Shown: piece by piece, positions 1-6,780 of the stretch
Position numbering within the stretch: the stretch's first letter is position 1
Layout: the number at the start of each line of letters is the position of its first letter
Source of the DNA: JALYNX01 sp044867525
GTDB taxonomy: Bacteria; Actinomycetota; Acidimicrobiia; Spongiisociales; ZC4RG35
Reading direction: 5' to 3'
DNA length: 22,350 bases
Assembly: GCA_044867525.1 (NCBI GenBank)
Contig: JBIOVB010000019.1
Location: 1 to 22,350 of the forward strand
Program-made: the position numbers and the translations under genes
Notes under the pieces: generated by a model
Told to the model about the DNA's origin: nothing
What the model saw: the letters and a program-made list of their open reading frames with translations, nothing else
Databases searched by the model: none

Positions 1-275
1 GCCTCAGCGGGATACCAAAGCAGAACGGGAACCGAACGAACGTCGCCGGCCTCAGCGGTATGCAACTCAGGTCGTGCGTCGTCGACGAGGACCACCCGTT
101 CCCGGCCAACCGCATGCCTCCCCGTTGGTGAAAGCACGGCGAGGTGCGCTGCCGTCGATCCGCCTATGAGTGCCAACAGAGTGGCGACGGCCAACAGCAG
201 GCCCCGCCACGGTGGCCTGAAACCACTCAGCCGGCGCACTGTGTCGGCGGGCAACGAAAGGGAGTCGGATGTCAT
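1..275 (-). CDS. Membrane-anchored alpha/beta hydrolase (PAF-acetylhydrolase/dienelactone hydrolase-like), 5' part only
   Basis: The first 91 codons of a minus-strand gene run off the left edge. The ATG is at 275-273. A basic, Pro-rich N-terminus is followed by one hydrophobic segment (about residues 25-48, GLLLAVATLLALIGG), which is a signal anchor or uncleaved signal peptide. After it comes VGRERVVLVDDARP, then VRSVPVLLWYPAE. The pattern 'G.R...L.D..RP ... R.VPV.LWYP' is the usual N-terminal strand pair of the platelet-activating-factor acetylhydrolase or predicted dienelactone hydrolase group of serine hydrolases. The nucleophile elbow and catalytic triad lie outside the window, so activity cannot be judged. 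The gene is divergent from the GH16-like gene, with 122 bp between the starts. The family call rests on about 90 residues and is moderate; the membrane anchor is directly visible. Confidence 0.6.
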   Translation of the reverse strand, partial: MTSDSLSLPADTVRRLSGFRPPWRGLLLAVATLLALIGGSTAAHLAVLSPTGRHAVGRERVVLVDDARPELHTAEAGDVRSVPVLLWYPAE

Positions 276-385
276 GGCGTCGAGACTCTACGCCCGACCT
301 GACGTAGACGACTCGTAGGGGAGGTGCCCGTCTCCCATGCCCGAGCCACTCCCAGGGTCGTTGGATCGTCGGCGTGCTCGGGGCG

Positions 386-391
386 TAGCTT
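386..391 (+). promoter_or_regulatory. Candidate -10 box for a leaderless GH16-like transcript
   Basis: TAGCTT matches the actinobacterial TANNNT -10 pattern and ends 6 bases before the ATG at 398. No Shine-Dalgarno sequence is visible there. A transcript starting about 7 nt downstream of the box would begin at the start codon, so a leaderless mRNA is likely. No convincing -35 element was seen. Confidence 0.3.
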
Positions 392-397
392 GCCGGT

Positions 398-1156
398 ATG
401 GCCGGCTTCCGGGATGACTTCGAGGGCGATGCCTTGGACGAATCGGTCTGGTTCCCCTATTACTTGCCGGCCTGGAGCTCGCGTGAGCTGACCGGAGCGG
501 TCTACCGAATAGCGGGCTCGAATCTCACGCTGAGTATCCCAACCGACAGAGGACTGTGGTGCCCCGACGAGCATCCCGTGCCGATCCGGGTTTCCGGCAT
601 TCAGTCAGGCAGCTATTCGGGGCCGGTCGGATCCAGCGCCGGGCAGCAGCGTTTTCGAGACGACCTACGCGTTCGAGAGGAACAGCCACGGTTGGAAGGA
701 TGGTTGCCGAGCAGCGGACGAGCAGAGATTCGATGCCGGATGGATCTGACACCGCGGTCGATGGCGGCGATGTGGATGGCCGGGTTCGAGGAGAACCCCG
801 ATGAGTCCGGAGAGATTTGCGTCGTCGAAGTGTTCGGAAGAAGCATTGACAGTGGCTCGGCTGAGGTGGGAGTCGGGATCAAGAAACTGCGGGATCCGCG
901 GTTGACGCATGACTTTGTGAGTCCCCGGCTGGAAATGGATGTGTCCGAGTACCACGTATATGCAGTCGAGTGGGATGCCAGAGAGTCGTCGTTCTTCGTC
1001 GATGATCAGGTGATCCACTCCTCTCGCAATCCACCCAACTATCCGTTGCAAGCGATGTTGGCAATCCTGGACTTTCCGGAGTGGAGTTCCGGTGGCGACG
1101 ATCACATTGTCCCGTCTTTTGCCATCGACTGGGTTGCTGGAACCTCACCCGAGTAG
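398..1156 (+). CDS. Glycoside hydrolase family 16-fold protein with altered catalytic motif
   Basis: A 252-residue protein that is essentially one GH16 (laminarinase/concanavalin-like) domain. It has an N-terminal DDFEGDALDESVW strand, a central catalytic strand, and YHVYAVEWDARESSFFVDDQ near residues 185-204, typical of GH16. In active members the central strand reads E-x-D-x-x-E. Here it is E139-I-C141-V-V-E144: both glutamates (nucleophile and acid/base) remain but the middle Asp is Cys. No signal peptide is visible; the protein starts directly with MAGFRDDFEG, unlike most secreted GH16 enzymes. The start is supported by the domain beginning at once and by a nearby -10-like box. It could be a cytosolic glycan-binding protein, an enzyme of an unusual subfamily, or catalytically weak. 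Fold call is firm, activity uncertain. Confidence 0.75.
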   Translation: MAGFRDDFEGDALDESVWFPYYLPAWSSRELTGAVYRIAGSNLTLSIPTDRGLWCPDEHPVPIRVSGIQSGSYSGPVGSSAGQQRFRDDLRVREEQPRLEGWLPSSGRAEIRCRMDLTPRSMAAMWMAGFEENPDESGEICVVEVFGRSIDSGSAEVGVGIKKLRDPRLTHDFVSPRLEMDVSEYHVYAVEWDARESSFFVDDQVIHSSRNPPNYPLQAMLAILDFPEWSSGGDDHIVPSFAIDWVAGTSPE

Positions 1157-1165
1157 CAACGGTGC

Positions 1166-1199
1166 ATGGGGAGGCGTGGTCCGACCCAACCACCCCCAT
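1166..1199. terminator. Hairpin between convergent genes, possible bidirectional terminator
   Basis: Between the GH16-like stop (1156) and the Rieske oxygenase stop (1221). ATGGGG (1166-1171) pairs with CCCCAT (1194-1199), and GTGGT (1176-1180) with ACCAC (1189-1193). There is a 4-nt bulge on one side and an 8-nt loop. No T-tract on either strand. The location fits a bidirectional terminator; strength unknown. Confidence 0.35.
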
Positions 1200-1220
1200 C
1201 CGATCCCGTTGTTCAGACCC

Positions 1221-2402
1221 TCAGGCCTTCAGCTCCCGCTGCGGCACCCTGGGAACGACCATGCCCTCGCCGAGGTAGGCGTGGGCCATGATCCCCATGA
1301 ACTGGTACACCGTCCCCTCCCAACCGCTGAGCGGCCCGGGGCGATACCCCCGGTTCTTGACCCCACGCATCACCGCTTCGCAGGCCGTCCAGTCCTCCCG
1401 GTTGGTGATGTCCCAAAAGTCGACCGCGTAGGAGGGGTCGAAACCCGCCACCTGGAGTGCCTCCGGTGGGAACAGCCAGGAGCACTCGATGTGGGTCTGA
1501 TCGGCCGAGAGCGGGGTGAGTCGGTGCGTCATGACGTAATCGGGGTGTATCGAGAGCAAGAGGTTGGGCATCACGGTCAAATACCAGACATGGCGGGCGA
1601 GCTCGTGGTCGATACCGCGGAAGTTGACTCCTTTGGAGGTCCCGTCGAGCGACATGGTCACCGCGTGATCCTTGAGCTCCATCGTCCCCCCGCACCACAT
1701 GCCAGTTGGGATGTGGTCGTAGCCGCTGTCCGGCGGTGTCACCTCACATAGCTCGGGGTGGATCGTGGAGCAGTGGTAGCACTCGTTGTAGTTCTCCACC
1801 ACGATCTTCCAGTTGGCCTCCACCACATAGGAATGGGTGACCGCGGTCACCAGGCGCTCCAGCTCATATGGGGCTGTGACCTCGGCGAGGTTCCCCAATT
1901 GATCACCGAGTGGACGGGTGCCCTCGGTGAGGCATACCCAGAGCCACCCACCAAAGGTTGCCGCGCCCAACTCCACCAATGGGTAGTCCGCCGTGTCGAA
2001 GTCGTCGCTCTGGGTGAATCGGGGTGCCTGCCGAAGAGTGCCGTCGAATCGATAGGCCCAACTGTGATAGGGGCAGCGGATTTGCCGGGCGTCGAAGGCG
2101 TCACCGACCGGTGCCAGCTCGTGCCCGCGGTGACGGCAGACGTTGGAGAAGGCCCTGAGCCCTCCGTCACGCTCCCTGCTCAGGAGCACACTTTCGCCGG
2201 CTATCTCCACGGCGCGCAGTTGACCCGGCGCCAACACCTCGTCGAGACGGCCGACGCAGGTCCACATGCTCTGAAACAGGTTCTCGGTCTCCCAGGCCAG
2301 GACTTCCGGGGCGTTGTAGGCGGCGGCGGGGAAGGTGAGGCTGGAGCCGAAATCGCGCAACACGTTGCGCACGTCTTCTTCGCGCAGCGGGGTGGGTGTC
2401 AA
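1221..2402 (-). CDS. Rieske non-heme iron oxygenase, alpha (catalytic) subunit; quaternary-amine-type candidate
   Basis: A 393-residue oxygenase alpha subunit. The TTG start at 2402-2400 is chosen because GGAGG sits 7 nt upstream; longer in-frame starts would run through the divergent promoter. The Rieske [2Fe-2S] ligands are C89-R-H91 and C110-P-Y-H113. The mononuclear iron site is in NYNECYHCSTIH (H210, H215), with D337 in NREDW as probable carboxylate ligand. The residue bridging the two centres is Asp in naphthalene-type enzymes; here it is E207, as reported for carnitine monooxygenase CntA. Such enzymes usually need a separate reductase, and none is in this window. Family knowledge plus context (polyamine-type importers, PurU, BetI-like regulator) suggests oxidative N-demethylation or cleavage of a quaternary or methylated amine; this is inference. 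An aromatic substrate cannot be excluded. It is divergent from the aminotransferase across operator 2436-2461. Confidence 0.85.
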   Translation of the reverse strand: MTPTPLREEDVRNVLRDFGSSLTFPAAAYNAPEVLAWETENLFQSMWTCVGRLDEVLAPGQLRAVEIAGESVLLSRERDGGLRAFSNVCRHRGHELAPVGDAFDARQIRCPYHSWAYRFDGTLRQAPRFTQSDDFDTADYPLVELGAATFGGWLWVCLTEGTRPLGDQLGNLAEVTAPYELERLVTAVTHSYVVEANWKIVVENYNECYHCSTIHPELCEVTPPDSGYDHIPTGMWCGGTMELKDHAVTMSLDGTSKGVNFRGIDHELARHVWYLTVMPNLLLSIHPDYVMTHRLTPLSADQTHIECSWLFPPEALQVAGFDPSYAVDFWDITNREDWTACEAVMRGVKNRGYRPGPLSGWEGTVYQFMGIMAHAYLGEGMVVPRVPQRELKA

Positions 2403-2435
2403 CGCGATCCCTCCTACGGGTGCCGGTCCCTCAGT

Positions 2436-2461
2436 GTATCCTGAACGGTGAGTCAGGATAC
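2436..2461. promoter_or_regulatory. Inverted-repeat operator in the Rieske/aminotransferase divergent promoter (site A)
   Basis: GTATCCTGA (2436-2444) and TCAGGATAC (2453-2461) are perfect 9-bp inverted arms around an 8-nt spacer. The core 2441-2456, CTGAACGGTGAGTCAG, aligns with cores at 9941, 10641 and 22017. TATCCT (2437-2442) is a TANNNT -10 candidate for the plus-strand aminotransferase. Its mirror image at 2460-2455 is an equally placed -10 for the minus-strand oxygenase. Occupancy would therefore block both directions. Probably bound by the TetR-family protein at 9968-10579 (inference). Confidence 0.65.
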
Positions 2462-2478
2462 CCAAAGGAAGGTCACTC

Positions 2479-3846
2479 ATGCTCCCCGCCGATGATCGGA
2501 TGTCCGTGATGTTGGACCGTCTGATCGACTCAGAAGAGGGGAAGTTCCTGGAGCGAGCCCCCGAGGCGACACGAATGGACTCGGTGGCACGAAAGTCGCT
2601 GGCCGGGGGAGTCACCTCCAGTTGGCAGATCTCGCGGCCCCAGCCGATCTGGATCGATCGCGGCCTGGGATCGAGGGTCTGGGATGTCGACGACAACGAA
2701 TATGTCGACCTGCACGGTGGCTACGGGGCCATGCTCGCCGGGCACGCGCACCCGGCGATCGTTGCCGCAGTCAGCGAGAGGGTGCGCAAGGGAACCCATT
2801 TCGCGCAGCCGACGGCCGACGCCATCGTCGTTGCCGAGGAGCTCAGCGTTCGTTACGGGTTCCCGCTTTGGCGATTCGGGAACTCAGGGACCGAGGCGAC
2901 CATGGATGCCGTGCACCTGATGCGCGCCGTGACCGGGCGCGATCTGATCATCAAGTTCGAGGGGGCCTACCACGGGCACCACGACTCGGTGATGGTCTCG
3001 GTGTGGAACGAGGAAGACCTCGGTCCGGCCCGGCAGCCGTCGAGCATGCCTGCCGGCTCGGGGATCCCCGACGCGATCGTCGGGCTCACCTTGGTCGCCA
3101 CATTCAACGACCTCGAGGTGGTCTCCAGGATATTCGAGGCACATCCCGGTGAGATCGCCGGAGTGATCGTCGAGCCGATCCTGCAGAACTGCGGTGTCCT
3201 CCTGCCGGTCGATGGCTTCCTTCAGGGCCTCCGGGATCTGACACGGAAACACGACGCCCTGCTCACCTTCGACGAGGTGAAGACCGGCCTCACCGTAGGG
3301 AAGGGTGGCGCGACCAGGAGGTTCGGTGTCCAGCCCGACATCGTGTGTCTCGCCAAGGCCCTTGGCGGAGGGCTTCCGATCTCGGCGATCGGGGGGACCG
3401 AGGAGGTGATGTCGGCGATCGTCGACGGAACCTACGAGCAGGTGGGCACCTTCAATGGCAATCCGCTGGGGATGGCGGCGGCAAGGGCGATGCTCAAAGA
3501 GGTGATGGTCGAGGACGCCTACGCAAACCTGGCACACATCCAGCAGCGCATGGAGAAGGGCGCCAACGAGGTGATCGGCCGCTACCAGCTCCCGGCTCAC
3601 GTGGCGATGGCCGGGGCCAAGGGAAGTGTCATCTACTGCGAGGAGCCGATGCGGACCTACCGCGACTTCCTCGAGGTCGATGGCCGCTATGCCCAGGCTG
3701 CCTGGCTCTACCAGTACAACAGGGGGGTGTTCCTACCACCCTGGGGGAAGGGCGAGCAGTGGCTGGTCTCCGTGGTTCACAACGACGACGACGTCGACCG
3801 CTACCTGGAGACATTGGACGGCTTTGCGGCGACTATCACCTCCTGA
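2479..3846 (+). CDS. Class III PLP-dependent aminotransferase, glutamate-1-semialdehyde aminotransferase-like
   Basis: A 455-residue fold-type I aminotransferase. The ATG has a good ribosome binding site, AAAGGAAGG, 6 nt upstream. Visible features are GNSGTEATMDA (134-144, PLP phosphate binding), YHGHHD (164-169), FDEVKTG (264-270, D265 contacting the pyridine nitrogen), the Schiff-base lysine K293 in LAKALGGG, and VGTFNGNPLGMAAA (322-335). These are hallmarks of the GSA-aminotransferase branch. No haem biosynthesis gene is nearby and the protein is somewhat longer than HemL, so it is more likely an amine or amino-acid aminotransferase or aminomutase acting on the imported substrate. It is divergent from the Rieske oxygenase and followed after 24 nt by a PotA-type ATPase, probably co-transcribed. 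Site A overlaps its likely promoter. Family certain, substrate unknown. Confidence 0.88.
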   Translation: MLPADDRMSVMLDRLIDSEEGKFLERAPEATRMDSVARKSLAGGVTSSWQISRPQPIWIDRGLGSRVWDVDDNEYVDLHGGYGAMLAGHAHPAIVAAVSERVRKGTHFAQPTADAIVVAEELSVRYGFPLWRFGNSGTEATMDAVHLMRAVTGRDLIIKFEGAYHGHHDSVMVSVWNEEDLGPARQPSSMPAGSGIPDAIVGLTLVATFNDLEVVSRIFEAHPGEIAGVIVEPILQNCGVLLPVDGFLQGLRDLTRKHDALLTFDEVKTGLTVGKGGATRRFGVQPDIVCLAKALGGGLPISAIGGTEEVMSAIVDGTYEQVGTFNGNPLGMAAARAMLKEVMVEDAYANLAHIQQRMEKGANEVIGRYQLPAHVAMAGAKGSVIYCEEPMRTYRDFLEVDGRYAQAAWLYQYNRGVFLPPWGKGEQWLVSVVHNDDDVDRYLETLDGFAATITS

Positions 3847-3870
3847 TCCCCACTTAGACTCCGCCGGCTC

Positions 3871-4971
3871 ATGAGCGGCGTCGTCGAACTGGTCGGTCTG
3901 GAGAAATGGTTCGGCGAAACTCCGGCTGTCGACAACATCAACCTGCAAATCGCCAGCGGCGAGTTCTTCTCATTGCTCGGACCGTCGGGTTGCGGCAAGA
4001 CGACAACCCTTCGCCTCATTGCCGGCTTCGAGCGACCCGACGGGGGAGCGATCCTGATCGATGGCGTCGACCAGTCGGGGACCCCTCCCCACAAGCGCCC
4101 GGTCAATACGGTGTTCCAGAGCTACGCCCTGTTCCCCCATATGGACGTGGCAGCAAATGTCGCGTTCGGCCTGCGCTATCAGGATGTGAGCAAGGGAGAT
4201 CAGAAGCGGCGAGTGGCCGAGGCGCTGGAGAAGGTGCGGCTTTCGGGCATGGAGTCACGAAAGCCCACCCAGCTCTCCGGTGGGCAACAACAACGAGTGG
4301 CGCTTGCCCGCTCCCTGGTGCTGAATCCCTCCGTGTTGCTGCTCGACGAGCCGCTGGGTGCCCTCGACGCCAAGTTGAGGAAAGCGCTCCAGGTGGAGCT
4401 GAAGAGCCTGCAGGAGGAGCTGGAGGTCACCTTCCTCTACGTGACCCACGATCAGGAGGAGGCGCTCACGATGTCGGATCGCATGGCCGTCATGACCGAG
4501 GGCAAGATCGAGCAGCTGGGCACCCCCGCCGAGGTGTACGAGACGCCGACATCGAGCTACATCGCCGACTTTCTCGGCATCTCCAATCTCATGTATGCCG
4601 AGGCGGTGGGAGCGGGGAGGATCAGCCTCGGTGGCCGCGAGCTGGAGTGTGTTTCCAGGGACGGGGCAACCGGTGAGGTCACCGTGAGCATCAGGCCGGA
4701 ACGGATCGAGCTCCACCCTCCGGACTTCGATGGTGAGAACGTCTTGAAGGGGGAGATCGACCGGGTGGTGTTCGCCGGCCCCTTACTCAACGTCTTGGTC
4801 AGCATCCGGGAGGTTGGGATCATCCAGGTGACCATCCCCAACCAGGGTGCCGCCTTCACCTTGGACTGGCCCGATCCGGTTGCCCTGCGCCTCCCGCCCG
4901 AGGCTCTGCGGATCGTCTCGGAGACAGGCACTGCCACCGACGAGCTGGACCCGGAGCTCGATCAGGAATGA
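3871..4971 (+). CDS. potA: ABC transporter ATP-binding protein, spermidine/putrescine (PotA) type
   Basis: A 366-residue ATPase. Walker A is GPSGCGKTT (37-45), Q-loop Q83, signature LSGGQ (135-139), Walker B LLLDEP (156-161), and the switch histidine H193 in THDQEEAL. After about residue 235 comes a TOBE-type regulatory domain with the SIRPERIEL segment typical of PotA/CysA-type importers. The ATPase energises uptake through two membrane permeases. Its partners are probably the PotD-PotB-PotC set on the opposite strand at 6781-9909, which has no ATPase of its own. No clear ribosome binding site precedes the ATG. TAGACT (3855-3860) is a possible -10 box for a nearly leaderless second promoter; otherwise the gene is read from the aminotransferase. 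Its 3' end overlaps the convergent WYL regulator by 10 bp. Exact ligand unknown. Confidence 0.9.
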   Translation: MSGVVELVGLEKWFGETPAVDNINLQIASGEFFSLLGPSGCGKTTTLRLIAGFERPDGGAILIDGVDQSGTPPHKRPVNTVFQSYALFPHMDVAANVAFGLRYQDVSKGDQKRRVAEALEKVRLSGMESRKPTQLSGGQQQRVALARSLVLNPSVLLLDEPLGALDAKLRKALQVELKSLQEELEVTFLYVTHDQEEALTMSDRMAVMTEGKIEQLGTPAEVYETPTSSYIADFLGISNLMYAEAVGAGRISLGGRELECVSRDGATGEVTVSIRPERIELHPPDFDGENVLKGEIDRVVFAGPLLNVLVSIREVGIIQVTIPNQGAAFTLDWPDPVALRLPPEALRIVSETGTATDELDPELDQE

Positions 4972-5909
4972 GTTGCCGCCAGGGAGCGGCCAAGTCGCCG
5001 CAGTGCCTTGGCCAGTTCCACCGGCTCCTCGACGACGAAATCCCACGGGAAGCTCACCAGGTAACGGGCGAGCCAGTTCAGGTCGTCGGCGCCGATGACG
5101 AGACGGGTCTCCTCCGGGCCGATCGCCTCCAGCGCCCCGACGGTGCCCGGTATCGCGTGCGCCGCCACCTCCCGCGACACCGCGAACCGGATCGAGGCAC
5201 GATGGGTATAGGCATCGATGGCCACTCCCCGATTCACCAGTTCGACGGGATCGGGCTCGGGTCGGCGCGCCGAGCGCATCCCGGTGGACCTGGGCTCGGA
5301 CACCCGATCGAGGCGAAAAGTCCGCCAGTCGTCACGATCGATGTCGAACGCGACCAGATACCAGCGACGCCCGGTGTGGACCAGGCGCAAGGGTTCGACA
5401 TGCCGCTCCGATGGCCGGCCCTCGCCATCGACGTAGCCGAATCTCATCCGCTGCCTGGATCGCGCAGCGGAGGCAGCCAGGGCCAGGGCACCGTGGTCTG
5501 CGGGCGAGGCCGATGTGGTAACGGTGGACACCGTGGCCTCGGAGATGTCCTCGAGTTGTGCGCGGAGACGAGGGGGGAGCACATGCTCCAGCTTGGACAG
5601 TGCCGACAGGGAGGCGTCCTCGAGCCCACCAACGGCGGTAGCCGCGGCGACCCGAAGACCGAGTGCTACCGCCAGCGCTTCTTCGTCGTCGAGCAGGAGC
5701 GGGGGTAGCTTCCCACCGGCGCCCAGCCGATAACCCCCTCCCGGCCCGGCGACCGCCTCGACCGGGTATCCGAGATCTCGGAGCCTCGAGATGTCCCTGC
5801 GCACGGTGCGTGTGGTCACCTCGAGCCGGCGCGCCAGGTCCTCGGCAGTCCAATCGATCCTGCCCTCCAGGAGTCCCAGCAGTTTCAGCAACCGCTCAGC
5901 AGTGTCCAT
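4962..5909 (-). CDS. WYL-domain helix-turn-helix transcriptional regulator (DeoR/YafY type)
   Basis: A 315-residue regulator. The N-terminal winged helix-turn-helix covers roughly residues 5-62: LARRLEVTTRTVRRDISRLR is the recognition part and GPGGGYRL the wing. A middle linker follows. The WYL domain starts near residue 145 and carries RRWYLVAFDID (181-191) and WRTFRLDRV (195-203). WYL domains sense small molecules or nucleic acid and may make the regulator an activator or repressor. The ATG at 5909 directly precedes the HTH. TAGAAT (5924-5919, reading the minus strand) is a good -10 and implies a very short leader. A perfect palindrome (5931-5953) lies just upstream and would cover the -35 region, so autoregulation is likely. 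Divergent from a 61-residue gene and a GNAT gene, its probable targets. Family confident, signal unknown. Confidence 0.88.
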   Translation of the reverse strand: MDTAERLLKLLGLLEGRIDWTAEDLARRLEVTTRTVRRDISRLRDLGYPVEAVAGPGGGYRLGAGGKLPPLLLDDEEALAVALGLRVAAATAVGGLEDASLSALSKLEHVLPPRLRAQLEDISEATVSTVTTSASPADHGALALAASAARSRQRMRFGYVDGEGRPSERHVEPLRLVHTGRRWYLVAFDIDRDDWRTFRLDRVSEPRSTGMRSARRPEPDPVELVNRGVAIDAYTHRASIRFAVSREVAAHAIPGTVGALEAIGPEETRLVIGADDLNWLARYLVSFPWDFVVEEPVELAKALRRLGRSLAATHS

Positions 5910-5930
5910 CCACCCTCGATTCTACGCATT

Positions 5931-5953
5931 ATGCGGACAGGAACTGTCCGCAT
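5931..5953. promoter_or_regulatory. Perfect palindrome between WYL regulator and 61-aa gene, likely WYL operator
   Basis: ATGCGGACAG (5931-5940) and CTGTCCGCAT (5944-5953) are perfect 10-bp inverted arms separated by GAA. The element lies 7 nt upstream of the -10 candidate of the minus-strand WYL gene (5924-5919) and 7 nt upstream of a plus-strand -10 candidate TATGGT (5961-5966). It can therefore control both directions. Its sequence is unrelated to the CTGAAC-type sites elsewhere in the window. Confidence 0.65.
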
Positions 5954-5995
5954 TGTCGCGTATGGTGACCACAGGATGATGAGGAGGAATTCGAG

Positions 5996-6181
5996 ATGAA
6001 TCCTTTGGTCGATTACGAGGTCGCGATGAGCATCGCCAAGGAGATGGCTGATGCTGCCGAGCTGCTCCACCGACGGACGCGGGTCGAGTCAGACCCGCCT
6101 CGGGACCTTCCCTCCTACGACGACGAGATGTCGGGGCTGGTGGCGAAGGAGCCGGTCGCTACCGAGTCAGTGGGTGCCTGA
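5996..6181 (+). CDS. 61-residue hypothetical protein, translationally coupled to a GNAT gene
   Basis: A short gene supported by a strong ribosome binding site (GGAGG, 8 nt before the ATG), by a -10 candidate TATGGT at 5961-5966, and by its stop codon abutting the ATG of the following GNAT gene with no gap. The product starts MNPLVDYEVAMSIAKEMADA, an amphipathic helix-prone stretch. It continues with a basic LHRRTR segment and an acidic, probably disordered tail. No membrane segment, signal peptide or cysteine is present, and I do not recognise a family. Being first in a WYL-divergent operon, it may be a partner or small accessory of the acetyltransferase (inference). It could also be a translated leader that mainly couples translation. 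Confidence 0.6.
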   Translation: MNPLVDYEVAMSIAKEMADAAELLHRRTRVESDPPRDLPSYDDEMSGLVAKEPVATESVGA

Positions 6182-6763
6182 ATGGCCTGGAGCCATGTCG
6201 TCAAGGTCGAGGCCGGCAGGCTCGTCTGTCATCCGCTGACCCCGGATCGAATGGGCGATCTCGACCAGGTGTTCGGAGAGGCTGGTGTCGCCCGTCGTTG
6301 CTATTGCATGCACTGGCGTCGGCCCGACGGTGGATTCGGGGACACTCGCTCCAATCGTGATCGATTCTCCGATCGCGTCGAGAGCGGCCGATCCCCGGGG
6401 CTGGTCGGCTATCTCGATCACCAGCCAGTGGGCTGGGTTCAGGTCGGGCCCCGCGAAGAGTTTCCAACGATCGAACGATCACGCCTGTTGTCCCCGGTCG
6501 ACGACCGCGAGCGCTGGTCGATCAATTGCTTCGTCACCCGGGTGGGGTACCGGCGGCGCGGGGTGGCCGGCGGGATGCTGGCAGCGGCGATGGCGTTCGC
6601 CGGGTCTGAGGGTGCCGCTTTGGTCGAGGGCTACCCGGTGGACGGGCCTCGCTCATCTTCGGTTGACTATTTCACCGGGACACTGGGGATGTTCCAGGAG
6701 GAGGGTTTCGTGGAGATCCTGCGCAGGAACCCGACGCGTCCGATCGTCACGACGAGGGTCTAA
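6182..6763 (+). CDS. GNAT family N-acetyltransferase
   Basis: A 193-residue protein. The N-terminal half carries RRCYCMHWRRPDGG (38-51), a Cys-rich pattern seen in a group of actinobacterial GNAT proteins. The core has CFVTRVGYRRRGVAGGML (residues about 117-134), in which R-R-R-G-V-A matches the R/Q-x-x-G-x-A acetyl-CoA pyrophosphate-binding loop. The end, TLGMFQEEGFVEILRR, is the usual last GNAT strand ('G..F.EEGF'). It transfers an acetyl group from acetyl-CoA to an amine or similar acceptor. The acceptor is unknown; small antibiotics, polyamines or protein N-termini are all possible in the superfamily. It follows the 61-residue gene directly and is probably under WYL control. It converges on the permease gene ending at 6781, with only 17 bp and no clear terminator between. 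Confidence 0.82.
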   Translation: MAWSHVVKVEAGRLVCHPLTPDRMGDLDQVFGEAGVARRCYCMHWRRPDGGFGDTRSNRDRFSDRVESGRSPGLVGYLDHQPVGWVQVGPREEFPTIERSRLLSPVDDRERWSINCFVTRVGYRRRGVAGGMLAAAMAFAGSEGAALVEGYPVDGPRSSSVDYFTGTLGMFQEEGFVEILRRNPTRPIVTTRV

Positions 6764-6780
6764 TCACCTGCAGCGCCGTC

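Noticed and set aside
1758..2444. 228-codon open frame opposite the Rieske oxygenase
   Set aside because: Complementary to a gene with complete catalytic motifs; ends inside the promoter palindrome. No independent evidence.
2403..2696. In-frame upstream extension of the Rieske oxygenase (ATG at 2696 or 2480)
   Set aside because: It would read through the promoter palindrome and into the divergent aminotransferase. The TTG at 2402 has GGAGG at good spacing and starts just before conserved oxygenase sequence.
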